Positions 16,579 to 24,805 of a DNA stretch of 64,000 nucleotides are shown piece by piece. The position numbers and the translations under genes are program-made. The notes under the pieces were generated by a model. That model worked only from the letters and a program-made list of their open reading frames with translations. It was not told the DNA's origin and did not search any database. Positions within the stretch are counted from its first letter, which is position 1. Each line of letters begins with the position of its first letter. Source of the DNA: Micromonospora cathayae (GTDB taxonomy: Bacteria; Actinomycetota; Actinomycetes; Mycobacteriales; Micromonosporaceae); assembly GCF_028993575.1 (NCBI RefSeq), contig NZ_CP118615.1, positions 3,162,001 to 3,226,000 of the forward strand, in the 5' to 3' direction.

Positions 16579-16644
16579 CGCGCTGCTCGACTGCGGCGGG
16601 CCGGTGTGACGCGCTGCTCGACCCCGGCGGGTCGGTGTGACGAC
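16552..16644. repeat. 31-bp x3 tandem repeat spanning the mrpG stop codon
   Basis: Three contiguous 31-bp units (16552, 16583, 16614) each begin CTGCTCGAC. They contain a CG-rich middle and end GTGACG(C/A)(G/C). The first unit is the mrpG 3' end with its TGA. Units two and three are non-coding copies. Confidence 0.85.
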
Positions 16645-16680
16645 CTGCCGGACTCCCAGGCGGCGCACAGCGGTGACCGA

Positions 16681-16794
16681 TAAAATGACCTGCATGATCG
16701 ACTCTTCTGCCCAGGAGGGCAGCAGTAGCCGGCCGGGTACGACCCGGCCTTCCCCCCGTTCCGCGACGTCCCCGGGAGCCCTGAGTCTCCCGTG
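16681..16794 (+). promoter_or_regulatory. Structured leader of the CNNM operon
   Basis: Three hairpins follow a TAAAAT -10-like hexamer at 16681-16686. The first is CTGCCC/GGGCAG (16707-16722, loop AGGA). The second is GGCCGGGT/ACCCGGCC (16731-16749, loop ACG). The third is CGGGAG/CTCCCG (16773-16792). The third stem reaches the first base of the GTG start and would bury the only SD-like bases. I do not recognise a named riboswitch. Confidence 0.5.
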
Positions 16795-18135
16795 TTGATC
16801 GCCGCCGGACTCGCACTGATCATCGTTCTGACCGCCGCCACCGGCTACTTCGTGGCGCAGGAGTTCGGCTACGTCGCCGTCGACCGGGGCAAGCTCAAGC
16901 AGCTCGCCGACGACGGTGACCAGGCCGCCGCCCGCGCCCTGAAGGTGACCGGCCGGCTCTCCTTCATGCTCTCCGGGGCCCAGCTCGGGATCACCGTCAC
17001 CGCCCTGCTCGTCGGTTACGTCGCCGAGCCGTTCCTCGGCGCCGGACTGGCCGAGCTGCTCGGCGTCACCGGGATCTCGACCGCGGTCAGCCTGCCGCTG
17101 TCGGTGGTGCTGGCCCTGGTCATCGCGACCGTGGTGCAGATGGTGCTCGGCGAACTCGCCCCGAAGAACCTCGCCATCGCCCGCCCGGAGCCGCTGGCCC
17201 GGGCCCTCAGCCGATCCACCCTGATCTACCTGGCCGTGGCCGGGCCGTTGATCAAACTCTTCGACCGGGCCGCGGTACGGCTGCTGCGCCGGCTCGGCAT
17301 CGAACCGATCGAGGAACTGCCCAGCGGGGCCACCCCCGAGGACCTCGAGCAGATCATCGCCGAGTCCCGCCAGGAAGGGCACCTGGACAAGGCCATGTCC
17401 GACCTGCTCGACCGGGGACTGGACTTCCGGGAACTGACCGCCGGGGAGGCCATGGTGCCCCGGGTCGACGTGCACACCGTACGCGCCGACGACCCGATCA
17501 GCCGGGTGGTCGAGATGCTCGACACCGGCCACTCCCGGTTCCCGGTACGCGGCACCGAGGGCGTCGACGACCTGGTCGGCGTGGTCGGCATCGCCGACGT
17601 GCTCGGCGTACCGCCGACCGAACGCGCGACCACACCGGTCAGCGCGGTGGCCGTACCGCCGCTGCTGGTGCCGGAGACGCTGCCGCTGCCGACGGTGCTC
17701 GACCGGCTCCGGGTCGGGCACCGGCAGCTCGCCTGCGTGGTCGACGAGTACGGCGGCTTCGCCGGCGTGATCACGCTGGAGGACATCGCCGAGGAACTGG
17801 TCGGCCCGATCCGCGACGAGGACGACCCGCCGGAGCGGGCCCCGGCCCGGCAGGACGACGGCTCCTGGGTGGTGCCGGCCCGCTGGCGGATCGACGAGGT
17901 GGCCGACAGCACCGGCATCTCGCTGCCCGAGGGCCCCGAGTACGACACCATCTCCGGGCTGGTCATGCGGGAGCTGGGCCGGGTCCCCGAGGTCGGGGAC
18001 CTGCTGGAGATCCGGTTGCCCGCCGAGGAAGGCGAGCTGGCCCCGCGTGCCCTCGTCGAGGTGCTCGTGGTGGACCGGCACGTCGCCGACTCGGTCCGGC
18101 TGCGGGTCAGCGGCACCAGTGAGGTGACCGCATGA
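16792..18135 (+). CDS. CNNM/CorC-type membrane protein (DUF21-CBS, hemolysin family)
   Basis: The 447-residue product has an N-terminal DUF21 domain with about four membrane segments (IAAGLALIIVLTAATGYFVA near the start, GAQLGITVTALLVGYV, then MVLGELAPKNLAIARPE, the family signature). A pair of CBS domains (around MVPRVDVHTV and VDEYGGFAGVITLEDIAEE) follows, then a CorC_HlyC domain (EGPEYDTISGLVM). Relatives transport or regulate Mg2+ and other divalent cations; 'hemolysin' is a legacy name. It overlaps the next gene by ATGA, forming a paralogous pair. Start is GTG 16792, with TTG 16795 as alternative. Confidence 0.88.
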   Translation: MLIAAGLALIIVLTAATGYFVAQEFGYVAVDRGKLKQLADDGDQAAARALKVTGRLSFMLSGAQLGITVTALLVGYVAEPFLGAGLAELLGVTGISTAVSLPLSVVLALVIATVVQMVLGELAPKNLAIARPEPLARALSRSTLIYLAVAGPLIKLFDRAAVRLLRRLGIEPIEELPSGATPEDLEQIIAESRQEGHLDKAMSDLLDRGLDFRELTAGEAMVPRVDVHTVRADDPISRVVEMLDTGHSRFPVRGTEGVDDLVGVVGIADVLGVPPTERATTPVSAVAVPPLLVPETLPLPTVLDRLRVGHRQLACVVDEYGGFAGVITLEDIAEELVGPIRDEDDPPERAPARQDDGSWVVPARWRIDEVADSTGISLPEGPEYDTISGLVMRELGRVPEVGDLLEIRLPAEEGELAPRALVEVLVVDRHVADSVRLRVSGTSEVTA

Positions 18136-19196
18136 GCACCGGCTTCGCGCTGATCACCTCGGTGGTGCTGCTCGCCCTGAACGGGTTCTTCGTGGCCGCC
18201 GAGTTCGCCCTGGTCGCCAGCAAGCGGTACCGGCTGGAACAGGCCGCCGCCAGCGGCGGACGGGCCGCCCGGGCGGCGTTGGACGGCGTCCGGGAACTCT
18301 CCCTGATGCTGGCCGGCGCGCAGCTCGGCATCACCCTCTGCACGCTGGGCCTGGGCGCGCTCGCCGAACCGGCGATCGAACACCTGCTCAGCCCGCTGCT
18401 GCACGCGGTCGGCATCCCGACGGCCGCCAGCCACGTGATCGCCCTGATCTTCGCGCTGAGCCTGGTCACCTTCCTGCACCTGGTGGTCGGCGAGATGGCC
18501 CCGAAGTCGTGGGCGATCACCGACGCGGAACGGTCGGCGCTGCTGCTGGCCCTGCCGTTCCGGGCCTTCGCCCGGGTGGCCCGGCCGGTGCTGTCGCTGC
18601 TGAACGCGGTCGCCAACGCGATGCTGCGGCTGGTGAAGGTCAACCCGCAGGACCAGCTCGCCCAGGTGCACGGCCCGGACGAGCTGCGGATGCTGCTCGA
18701 ACAGTCCCGGGAACACGGGCTGCTCGGCGCCGAGCAGCACCAGATGCTCACCAGCATGCTCGAGTTGCAGGGCACCAAGGTGTCCGACGTGATGGAGCCG
18801 TTCGGGGAGATCGTCACGGTCCGCCGCGACGACCCCGCCGAGCGGATCGAGCAGGTCAGCCGGAACAGTGGCCGGTCCCGGCTGGCGGTGGTCGACCCGA
18901 CCGGCGAGGTGGTCGGTCTGGTGCACGTCCGGGAGGCGGTACGGGCCACCACGACCGGTCGGGGTGCGAGCGCGGGCGAGCTGATGTCCGACGCCTTCAC
19001 CCTGCCCGCGACCGCCTCGGTCACCGAGGCGGTGGCCGCCATGCGGGGCGTACAGGCGCAACTCGCGCTGGTCCGCAACGGCGGCGGCCCGACCCGGCCG
19101 ATCGGGTTCGTGGCCCTGGAGGACCTCCTCGAAGAGGTCATCGGCGAGTTCGACGACGAGACCGACCCGGTGCCGCGCGGGCGACGGATGCGGTAG
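18132..19196 (+). CDS. Second CNNM/CorC-type membrane protein
   Basis: The 354-residue paralogue of the preceding gene has the DUF21 domain (ALNGFFVAAEFALVASKRYR, LAGAQLGITLCTLGLG, VVGEMAPKSWAITDAE). Two CBS repeats follow: DVMEPFGEIVTVRRDDPAER and a weaker second one ending PIGFVALEDLLEEVIGEF. It lacks the C-terminal CorC domain of its partner. Such tandem long/short pairs are common in actinobacteria and may form a heterodimer. The ATG start overlaps the upstream stop by four bases. Confidence 0.87.
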   Translation: MSTGFALITSVVLLALNGFFVAAEFALVASKRYRLEQAAASGGRAARAALDGVRELSLMLAGAQLGITLCTLGLGALAEPAIEHLLSPLLHAVGIPTAASHVIALIFALSLVTFLHLVVGEMAPKSWAITDAERSALLLALPFRAFARVARPVLSLLNAVANAMLRLVKVNPQDQLAQVHGPDELRMLLEQSREHGLLGAEQHQMLTSMLELQGTKVSDVMEPFGEIVTVRRDDPAERIEQVSRNSGRSRLAVVDPTGEVVGLVHVREAVRATTTGRGASAGELMSDAFTLPATASVTEAVAAMRGVQAQLALVRNGGGPTRPIGFVALEDLLEEVIGEFDDETDPVPRGRRMR

Positions 19197-19206
19197 GGAA
19201 CCGACG

Positions 19207-20130
19207 GTGCGGTTCACGGGGGTGTCACCGGAGTCCGGCTGGACCGGGCTGACGGTGCACACCTCGGTGACCAACCCGAGCACCCGCCCCGGCCTGAAGC
19301 TGCCGGGGCGGGTCACCCTCACCGCCGGAAACCGTGACGTGCCGGTCGGGCACGTCCGGTTGGGCCTGGTCAGCACGGTCGAACCGGAGGAGCCGGACGC
19401 GCCCCGCCGCCTGGTGCAGTTCCACCAGGCGGCGGTGGCCGGCGGGTTCGTGGTCCGCGCCGGCCGACGCCGGTCGGTCGCCTTCGCGCTGCCGATGCCC
19501 TGGGAGACCCCGGTGACGATCTTCGGTGGGGTGCCGTTGCTCAGCCTGCGGATGGGGCTGCGAACCGAGGTGGCGGTCGACCCGCTGCTGGACCAGGGCG
19601 CGCTGGTGCCGGTGTTCGTGCACCCGCTCCCCACCCAGCAGCACGTGCTGGCCGCCCTGGACACGCTCGGGTTCACCATGCGCCAGGCCGGCCTACAGGC
19701 GGGCCGGCTGCCCGGGGTGGCCCAGAGCCTCCCGTTCCACCAGCGGCTCAACTACTGGGTGGCCCCGCTCTACGCCGGCCCGATCACCGAGCTGGAACTG
19801 ATCTTCGTGGCGGATTCCGCCACCCTGGAGGTGATCCTCTGGGCGGACCGCCGGCTGTCCCTGGCCGGGGTCACCCACCAGAGCATCAGCCGGTTCAAGG
19901 TGTGGCACGTCGACGCCGGCCAGCGGGACTGGGTGAGCGTGGTGGACGGTTGGCTGCGCACGACGATCAACCGGCACGCGGAGGCGGCGGCACATGCCGA
20001 CTGGTCGGCGCGGGTCACCCGGTCGGCGCACGTCAGCCGTCCCCCGGACCGGCCGGTGGCCCCCGGGGAGGGCCTGGGGGGCACCGGAGGTGGTGCCGGC
20101 ATCGGCGGTGGCGGCGGCGACGGCACCTGA
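19207..20130 (+). CDS. Spo0M-like sporulation-control/arrestin-fold protein
   Basis: A GTG start lies ten bases after the CNNM gene. The 307-residue product has the Spo0M layout: an N-terminal beta-sandwich (VHTSVTNPSTRPGLKLPGRV, VGHVRLGLVSTVEPEE), FALPMPWETPVTIFGGVPL and the long arrestin-like middle. It ends in a Gly-rich tail with GGTGGGAGIGGGGGDGT. Bacillus Spo0M influences entry into sporulation and binds cell-division proteins. In actinobacteria the role is not settled. The glycine tail is probably disordered. It may be co-transcribed with the CNNM pair. Confidence 0.82.
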   Translation: MRFTGVSPESGWTGLTVHTSVTNPSTRPGLKLPGRVTLTAGNRDVPVGHVRLGLVSTVEPEEPDAPRRLVQFHQAAVAGGFVVRAGRRRSVAFALPMPWETPVTIFGGVPLLSLRMGLRTEVAVDPLLDQGALVPVFVHPLPTQQHVLAALDTLGFTMRQAGLQAGRLPGVAQSLPFHQRLNYWVAPLYAGPITELELIFVADSATLEVILWADRRLSLAGVTHQSISRFKVWHVDAGQRDWVSVVDGWLRTTINRHAEAAAHADWSARVTRSAHVSRPPDRPVAPGEGLGGTGGGAGIGGGGGDGT

Positions 20131-20165
20131 GCGGCACCGGCTCCCGGTCGGCGGTGGCTTCCCGC

Positions 20166-20343
20166 CGGTCAGCCGGCGGTGGCGCTGGTGGCTCGCGGAG
20201 GTCGCCGGCGGTCCGGTGGTGGCTCGCGGAGGTCAGCCGGCGGTCCGGTGGTGGCTCGCGGAGGTCGCCGGCGGCCGGCAGTGGCCCGCGAGGTCAGCCG
20301 GCGGTGCCGTGGTGGCCTGCGCGGAGGTCAGCCGGCGCTGGCG
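20166..20343. repeat. ~31-bp imperfect tandem repeats overlapping the leuE stop codon
   Basis: Read on the minus strand, about five units of 30-34 bp begin GCCGGC(TG)ACCTCCGCG and continue with AGCCACCAC. The first unit contains the leuE stop codon (20328-20330). The rest are downstream, filling most of the gap to the convergent Spo0M-like gene. Units differ by small indels and substitutions. Confidence 0.8.
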
Positions 20344-20999
20344 GTGGCGAGTTTGAGGCTGAAGCCGAGGAAGAGGGCGGCGACGCCGGTGGTGGCGGTG
20401 GCCGTCAGGCGACGGCGCGTCCGGAACTGGGTGGCCAGGAAGGTGCCGGCGAAGATCAGGGCGGTCAGGTAGAGCGCACTGGTCACCTGGACGATCAGCC
20501 CCAGCGCCAGGAAGGAGAGCGCCGGCCAGGGGTAGGTCGGCTCGACGAACTGGATGAAGAACGAGATGAAGAACAGGATCGCCTTCGGGTTGACGATGCT
20601 GATCAGCAGCGCCCGCCGGAAGGGGGCGCGCAGCGCGGCCGGCTCGGCGCTGTCGATCAGACGCGGCGTGGCCGGGTCGTGCCGGGTCCGCCAGCGCCGC
20701 CACGCACCGCGCAGCATGACCAGCCCCAGGTAGCCGAGGTACGCCGCGCCGGCGTACTTGATCACCAGGAAGAGCGGCGGGTACGCGGTCAGCAGCGAGG
20801 CCACCCCGGCCGCGGAGAGCACCATGAGCAGCGCGTCGCCGACGAAGACCCCGGCGGCGGCCCGGTACCCGGCACCCACCCCGCGCCGGGCGGCGGTGGA
20901 GAGCACGAAGAGCGAGTTGGGACCGGGCAGCAGCACGATGGCCACGGTGCCCAGTACGAAGGTCCAGAAGTCGGTGATGCCCAGCACGTCGGCCATCAT
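20328..20999 (-). CDS. leuE: LeuE-type amino-acid exporter (RhtB/LysE family)
   Basis: The 223-residue product has six predicted membrane helices and RhtB signatures: WTFVLGTVAIVLLPGPNSLF, GVGAGYRAAAGVFVGDALLM, KYAGAAYLGYLGLVMLRGAW, FRRALLISIVNPKAILFFIS and FFIQFVEPTYPW. These line up with E. coli LeuE (leucine exporter). The substrate here is inferred, not proven. The ATG at 20999 forms an ATGATG with the stop of the upstream flavin-barrel/GNAT gene, so the two are coupled. The final codons sit in a tandem repeat array. Confidence 0.85.
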   Translation of the reverse strand: MMADVLGITDFWTFVLGTVAIVLLPGPNSLFVLSTAARRGVGAGYRAAAGVFVGDALLMVLSAAGVASLLTAYPPLFLVIKYAGAAYLGYLGLVMLRGAWRRWRTRHDPATPRLIDSAEPAALRAPFRRALLISIVNPKAILFFISFFIQFVEPTYPWPALSFLALGLIVQVTSALYLTALIFAGTFLATQFRTRRRLTATATTGVAALFLGFSLKLATASAG

Positions 21000-22243
21000 G
21001 ACGCCACGGGTGCCACCGGACGAAGCCTTTCCCGCAGCCTGCGCTGTGCTTCCGGCCACTCGTCGACGACCATCGAATACTGCACGGTGTCCCGCCAGGA
21101 ACCGTCGGGGCGCTGCCGGTGCATCCGGAGCACCCCCTCCCGGTGCGCGCCGAGCCGGGCGATGGCGCGCTGCGAACGCTCGTTGCGGATGTCGGTGTGC
21201 CAGACCACCCGGACCGCGCCCAACTCGTCGAAGGCCCGCCGCAGCAACATCAGCTTCGCCTCGGTGTTGACGCCGGTCCGCCACCAGGGCCGACCGAGGA
21301 AGGTGTAGCCGATCGCCACCGATCGCTGCGTCGGGTCGACCTCGTAGAAGGAGGTGGTGCCGACCACCGCGCCGGTCACCGCGCACCGCAGCACCCACGG
21401 CACCCGCTCGCCGCGCGCGTGCATGAGCAGAGCGCTGCGGATCACGTCCCGCATGCCGACCGGACCGTCCGGCTGCGGACCGCCCAGGTGCCGCCAGACC
21501 TCCGGATCGGCGGTGGCGGCCCACAACTCGTCGGTGTGCGACTCGTCGAGCGGCGCGAGCCGCACGTGGTCGCCCCGCATCGGCACCGGGTCGAGCCAGG
21601 GCGACCGGGCGGGCCGGAGGGCGTCCGGCACCGGCACGCTGACCCCGGCGTCCGGCTCGGGCAGCCCGCGTTCCCGCCGCAGCGGCACCACCCCCGCCCA
21701 GTACGGCAGCTCCAGGTCGGTCGGCTCGTCCTGGACGCCGCCGGTGCGGGCCCGGACGGAGACCTCGCGCAGCGGCAGGGCCAGGACGGCGGTCTCGGCC
21801 AACTCCCGGCGGCTCGGCGGACGGCTCTGCGCGGCCCGGCCGGCGGCGACCTTCTCCACCAGCGCGGCCAGCACGGTGGCCTTCTCCTCGGCGTCGGTGA
21901 CCAGGTGGGCGACACCGTGCGCGACCACCGAACGGTAGTTGGCGCTGTGGTGGAACTGCGAGCGGGCGTAGACCAGACCGTCGAGCAGGGTGACGCTCAC
22001 GCAGACCGCCAGCCCGGCCGGGCCCCGGGCGGCGAGCAGCGGCCGGCTGCCGGTGGACCCGTGCAGGTAGAGCGTCTCACCCACCCGTACGTGCAGGGTG
22101 GGCAGCAGGCGTGGCTCGCCGTCGACCACGAACCCCAGGGTGCAGTGGTACGCCTCGTCCAGTACGGCGTGCGCGGCGGCCCCCTCGTAGCTCATCCGGT
22201 CGCGGGCCCGGTGGGGGGTGGTCCGGGCGGTCGGCGTGTACAT
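20996..22243 (-). CDS. Fusion: flavin-binding split-barrel domain plus GNAT acetyltransferase
   Basis: The 415-residue product has two domains. Residues ~15-190 are a pyridoxamine-phosphate-oxidase-like split barrel (EAYHCTLGFVVDGEPRLLPT, LYLHGSTGSRPL, ARSQFHHSANYRSVVAHG). Residues ~215-400 are a RimJ/RimL-type GNAT: DHVRLAPLDESHTDELWAAT, SVAIGYTFLGRPWWRTGVNT and ERSQRAIARLGAHREGVLRM. Both domains look complete. The gene is divergent from a MocR-type regulator only 32 bp away, which probably controls it. leuE follows with an ATGA overlap. Together they could form an amino-acid or amine detoxification unit, an inference from context. Confidence 0.82.
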   Translation of the reverse strand: MYTPTARTTPHRARDRMSYEGAAAHAVLDEAYHCTLGFVVDGEPRLLPTLHVRVGETLYLHGSTGSRPLLAARGPAGLAVCVSVTLLDGLVYARSQFHHSANYRSVVAHGVAHLVTDAEEKATVLAALVEKVAAGRAAQSRPPSRRELAETAVLALPLREVSVRARTGGVQDEPTDLELPYWAGVVPLRRERGLPEPDAGVSVPVPDALRPARSPWLDPVPMRGDHVRLAPLDESHTDELWAATADPEVWRHLGGPQPDGPVGMRDVIRSALLMHARGERVPWVLRCAVTGAVVGTTSFYEVDPTQRSVAIGYTFLGRPWWRTGVNTEAKLMLLRRAFDELGAVRVVWHTDIRNERSQRAIARLGAHREGVLRMHRQRPDGSWRDTVQYSMVVDEWPEAQRRLRERLRPVAPVAS

Positions 22244-22275
22244 GTGACATCCCGCCTTTGTTCTAGTACATTCCC

Positions 22276-23622
22276 ATGACTGTGGCAGTACGTTATCAGA
22301 TCACCGGCGGCACGGCGGCCGAGATTTCGGCGAGCGTCGAATCGGGCATCCGCGACGGCGCGCTCCCGCCGGAGACGAGCCTGCCCCCGGTCCGGGCCCT
22401 GGCCGCCGCGCTCGCGGTCAGCCCGGCCACCGTCGCGCGGGCCTACCAGGAACTGCGGCAGCGAGGGCTGGTGGCGACCGCCGGCCGGCACGGCACCCGG
22501 GTCCGGCCCCGGCCACCGGTCGCCAGCCGGCGTGCCGCCCTGCACCCGCCGCCGGTCCCCGGCACCCGTGACCTCTCCCGGGGGCAGCCCGACCTCCGGC
22601 TGTTGCCGCCACTCGGCCCGCACCTGGCCCGGCTCGCCGAGCGGATCGGTCCGGCGGTCGGCTACGCCACCGGTGGGGTGCTGCCCGAGCTGGCCGACGT
22701 CGCCGGCAGCCGGCTGACCGCCGACGGGGTCCCGGCGGGGGAGATCACCGTGACCGCCGGTGCGCTCGACGCCATCGAGCGTCTCCTCGCCGCCCACCTG
22801 CGTCCCGGTGATCCGGTGGCGGTGGAGGACCCGGGCTGGGCCAACCTGCTCGACCTGGTCGCCGTGCTGGGGCTGCGGCCGGTAGCGGTGCCGGTCGACG
22901 ACGACGGCCCGACCGTCTCCGGGGTACGCGACGCGCTGGCCCTGGGCGCGCGGGCGCTGATCGTGACCAGCCGCGCGCAGAACCCCACCGGGGCCGCCGT
23001 CTCCGCCGGCCGGGCCGCCGCGCTGCGCGAGCTGCTCGCCGGCCGACCCGACCTGCTGCTGATCGAGGACGATCACGCCGCCGAGCTGTCCCAACTGCCG
23101 CTGCACCCGCTCGCCGGGGCCACCCCGCGCTGGGCCTTCGTCCGCTCGGTGAGCAAACCCTACGGGCCCGACCTGCGGCTGGCGGTGCTCGCCGGGGACG
23201 AGGCCACCGTGGCCCGGGTGGCCGGCCGGATGCGAATCGGACCCGGTTGGGTGTCCACCCTGCTGCAACGTCTGGTGCTGGCGCTCTGGGCCGATCCGGC
23301 GACCACCGCGCTGGTCGCCCGGGCCGGGGAGAGCTACCAGCGGCGGCGGGCCGCCCTGCTCGCCGCGCTCGCCGGGCACGGCCTCACCGCCCACGGCCGC
23401 AGTGGCATCAACGTCTGGCTGCCGGTGCCCGACGAGACCGGCGCGGTCACCGCCCTGCGGGACGCCGGCTGGTCCGTCGCGCCCGGCGCGCACTTCCGGA
23501 TCGGTGCCCCGCCGGCGGTCCGGCTGACGGTCAGCTCGCTCGACGACGGCGAGATCGGCGAACTCGCCGACGCCGTCGCCCGGGCGCTACGCCCCACCCG
23601 AACGGACGGCTTCACCGCGTGA
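22276..23622 (+). CDS. MocR-type regulator (GntR wHTH fused to aminotransferase fold)
   Basis: The 448-residue product has a GntR winged helix at the N-terminus (SLPPVRALAAALAVSPATVA, RAYQELRQRGLV). A fold-type I aminotransferase domain follows, with the PLP lysine in RSVSKPYGPDLRLAV, the upstream Asp motif in LLLIEDDHAAEL and NPTGAAVSAGRAAALRELL. MocR proteins sense PLP or amino compounds and activate divergent genes. The divergent flavin-barrel/GNAT gene fits this habit. The ATG at 22276 follows a TACATT -10-like hexamer (22267-22272) so closely that a near-leaderless transcript is likely. Confidence 0.88.
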   Translation: MTVAVRYQITGGTAAEISASVESGIRDGALPPETSLPPVRALAAALAVSPATVARAYQELRQRGLVATAGRHGTRVRPRPPVASRRAALHPPPVPGTRDLSRGQPDLRLLPPLGPHLARLAERIGPAVGYATGGVLPELADVAGSRLTADGVPAGEITVTAGALDAIERLLAAHLRPGDPVAVEDPGWANLLDLVAVLGLRPVAVPVDDDGPTVSGVRDALALGARALIVTSRAQNPTGAAVSAGRAAALRELLAGRPDLLLIEDDHAAELSQLPLHPLAGATPRWAFVRSVSKPYGPDLRLAVLAGDEATVARVAGRMRIGPGWVSTLLQRLVLALWADPATTALVARAGESYQRRRAALLAALAGHGLTAHGRSGINVWLPVPDETGAVTALRDAGWSVAPGAHFRIGAPPAVRLTVSSLDDGEIGELADAVARALRPTRTDGFTA

Positions 23623-23805
23623 CCGCCACGCCCATCCGCTGCGCGGTCGGCCGGCCCGAGCCACCCGGCCGGGCCGGCTCTGCCGCGTGACCTGCCGCGC
23701 GACGGTCCGGGCACACCCGACCCGACCTGCGGCGGGGAGATCGGGCTCCGATCGGTCGGGCGGGTCGCCCGCGTGATCGCGGGACGAACGGGTACAACAT
23801 TCGCC

Positions 23806-24510
23806 ATGTCCGAACAGACCGCGACCGCCCCGGGCGCCCAGCAGTTCATCCCGCCGCAGGCCGACACCCTCGACCAGTTGCGCGCCGCCGCGACCGGCTG
23901 CCGGGGCTGTGAGCTCTACCGGGACGCCTCCCAGACCGTCTTCGGCCGGGGCGACGCGGACGCCCGGGTGGTCCTCGTCGGTGAGCAGCCCGGCGACATG
24001 GAGGACCAGAAGGGGCTGCCCTTCGTCGGCCCGGCCGGGCGGCTGCTCCGTCGGGCGGTCGACGACGCCGGTCTCGATCCCACCCAGCTCTACCTCACCA
24101 ACGCCGTCAAGCATTTCCGGTTCGAGCTGCGCGGCAAGCGCCGCATCCACCAGACGCCCGACCGGGTACACATCACCGCCTGCCGGCCCTGGCTGGTCGC
24201 CGAGTTCGCCCGGCTCCGTCCGGAGATCGTGGTGGTGCTCGGTGCGACCGCGGCCAAGGCCCTGCTCGGGCCGACCTTCCGGGTCACCCGGCAGCGCGGT
24301 GAGCTGCTGCCCTGGCCCGCCGCCGCGCAGCACCCCGAGGACTTCGCCCGGGTGCCGGTCGACTCGGCGGGCACCGTGCTCGACGCCCCACCGGCCCGGC
24401 TGCTGGCCACCATCCACCCCTCGGCCGTGCTGCGCGCCGACAACCAGGAGATCGCCTACCAGGGGCTGGTCGACGACCTCACCGTCGCCGCCCGCGCCCT
24501 CGCCGGCTGA
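23806..24510 (+). CDS. udgX: UdgX-type uracil-DNA glycosylase
   Basis: The 234-residue product has family-4-like motifs: the iron-sulfur cysteines TGCRGCELYR and TACRPW, GEQPGDMED in motif A, and LYLTNAVKHF. It has the UdgX-specific loop GKRRIHQTP, whose His forms a covalent bond with the excised uracil site in Mycobacterium smegmatis UdgX. The last motif is ATIHPSAVLR. Only three cluster cysteines are visible. The protein would excise uracil yet remain tethered to DNA, needing RecA-dependent processing; recA is 3.9 kb downstream. Start ATG 23806 gives family length. Confidence 0.92.
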   Translation: MSEQTATAPGAQQFIPPQADTLDQLRAAATGCRGCELYRDASQTVFGRGDADARVVLVGEQPGDMEDQKGLPFVGPAGRLLRRAVDDAGLDPTQLYLTNAVKHFRFELRGKRRIHQTPDRVHITACRPWLVAEFARLRPEIVVVLGATAAKALLGPTFRVTRQRGELLPWPAAAQHPEDFARVPVDSAGTVLDAPPARLLATIHPSAVLRADNQEIAYQGLVDDLTVAARALAG

Positions 24511-24805
24511 CGCCACCTGGTGCGGGCGGCTGCACCCGACAAGGCCGCCGGTGCACGGCCTGATCGCGGCGGTCTTCGCCGGGACCGGCGGCCTGACCCT
24601 GGTCCGGGTACGCCGCCTGGAACGCCGGCTGGCCGGCCCGCCCGCCGGGTCTGCCGCCCGCCGGGTCCGCCGGCCCGTCCGCCGGCCCGTCCGCCGGGTT
24701 TGCCGGCCCGACCGCCGGGACTGTGGAGCCGGGCGACGGGGCCGCCGGGCAGTCCCGGCCGGTGCCCCCTGGGCAGGGCGGGAACCCGGTGCCAGACTGA
24801 CCGGC
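24511..24805. other. Intergenic stretch with CCGCCGGG-type microrepeats
   Basis: The stretch between udgX and the acyl-CoA dehydrogenase gene has no convincing gene. Its middle (about 24643-24720) repeats variants of an 11-12 bp unit around GTCCGCCGGCCC. An open frame upstream of the dehydrogenase ATG would encode an Arg-rich sequence unlike any known domain. Confidence 0.6.

Noticed and set aside
24552..24805. Separate small gene in front of the acyl-CoA dehydrogenase
   Set aside because: It has no stop before the dehydrogenase ATG, is Arg-rich and repeat-derived, and has no clear ribosome site. It could hide a membrane peptide, but support is too weak.
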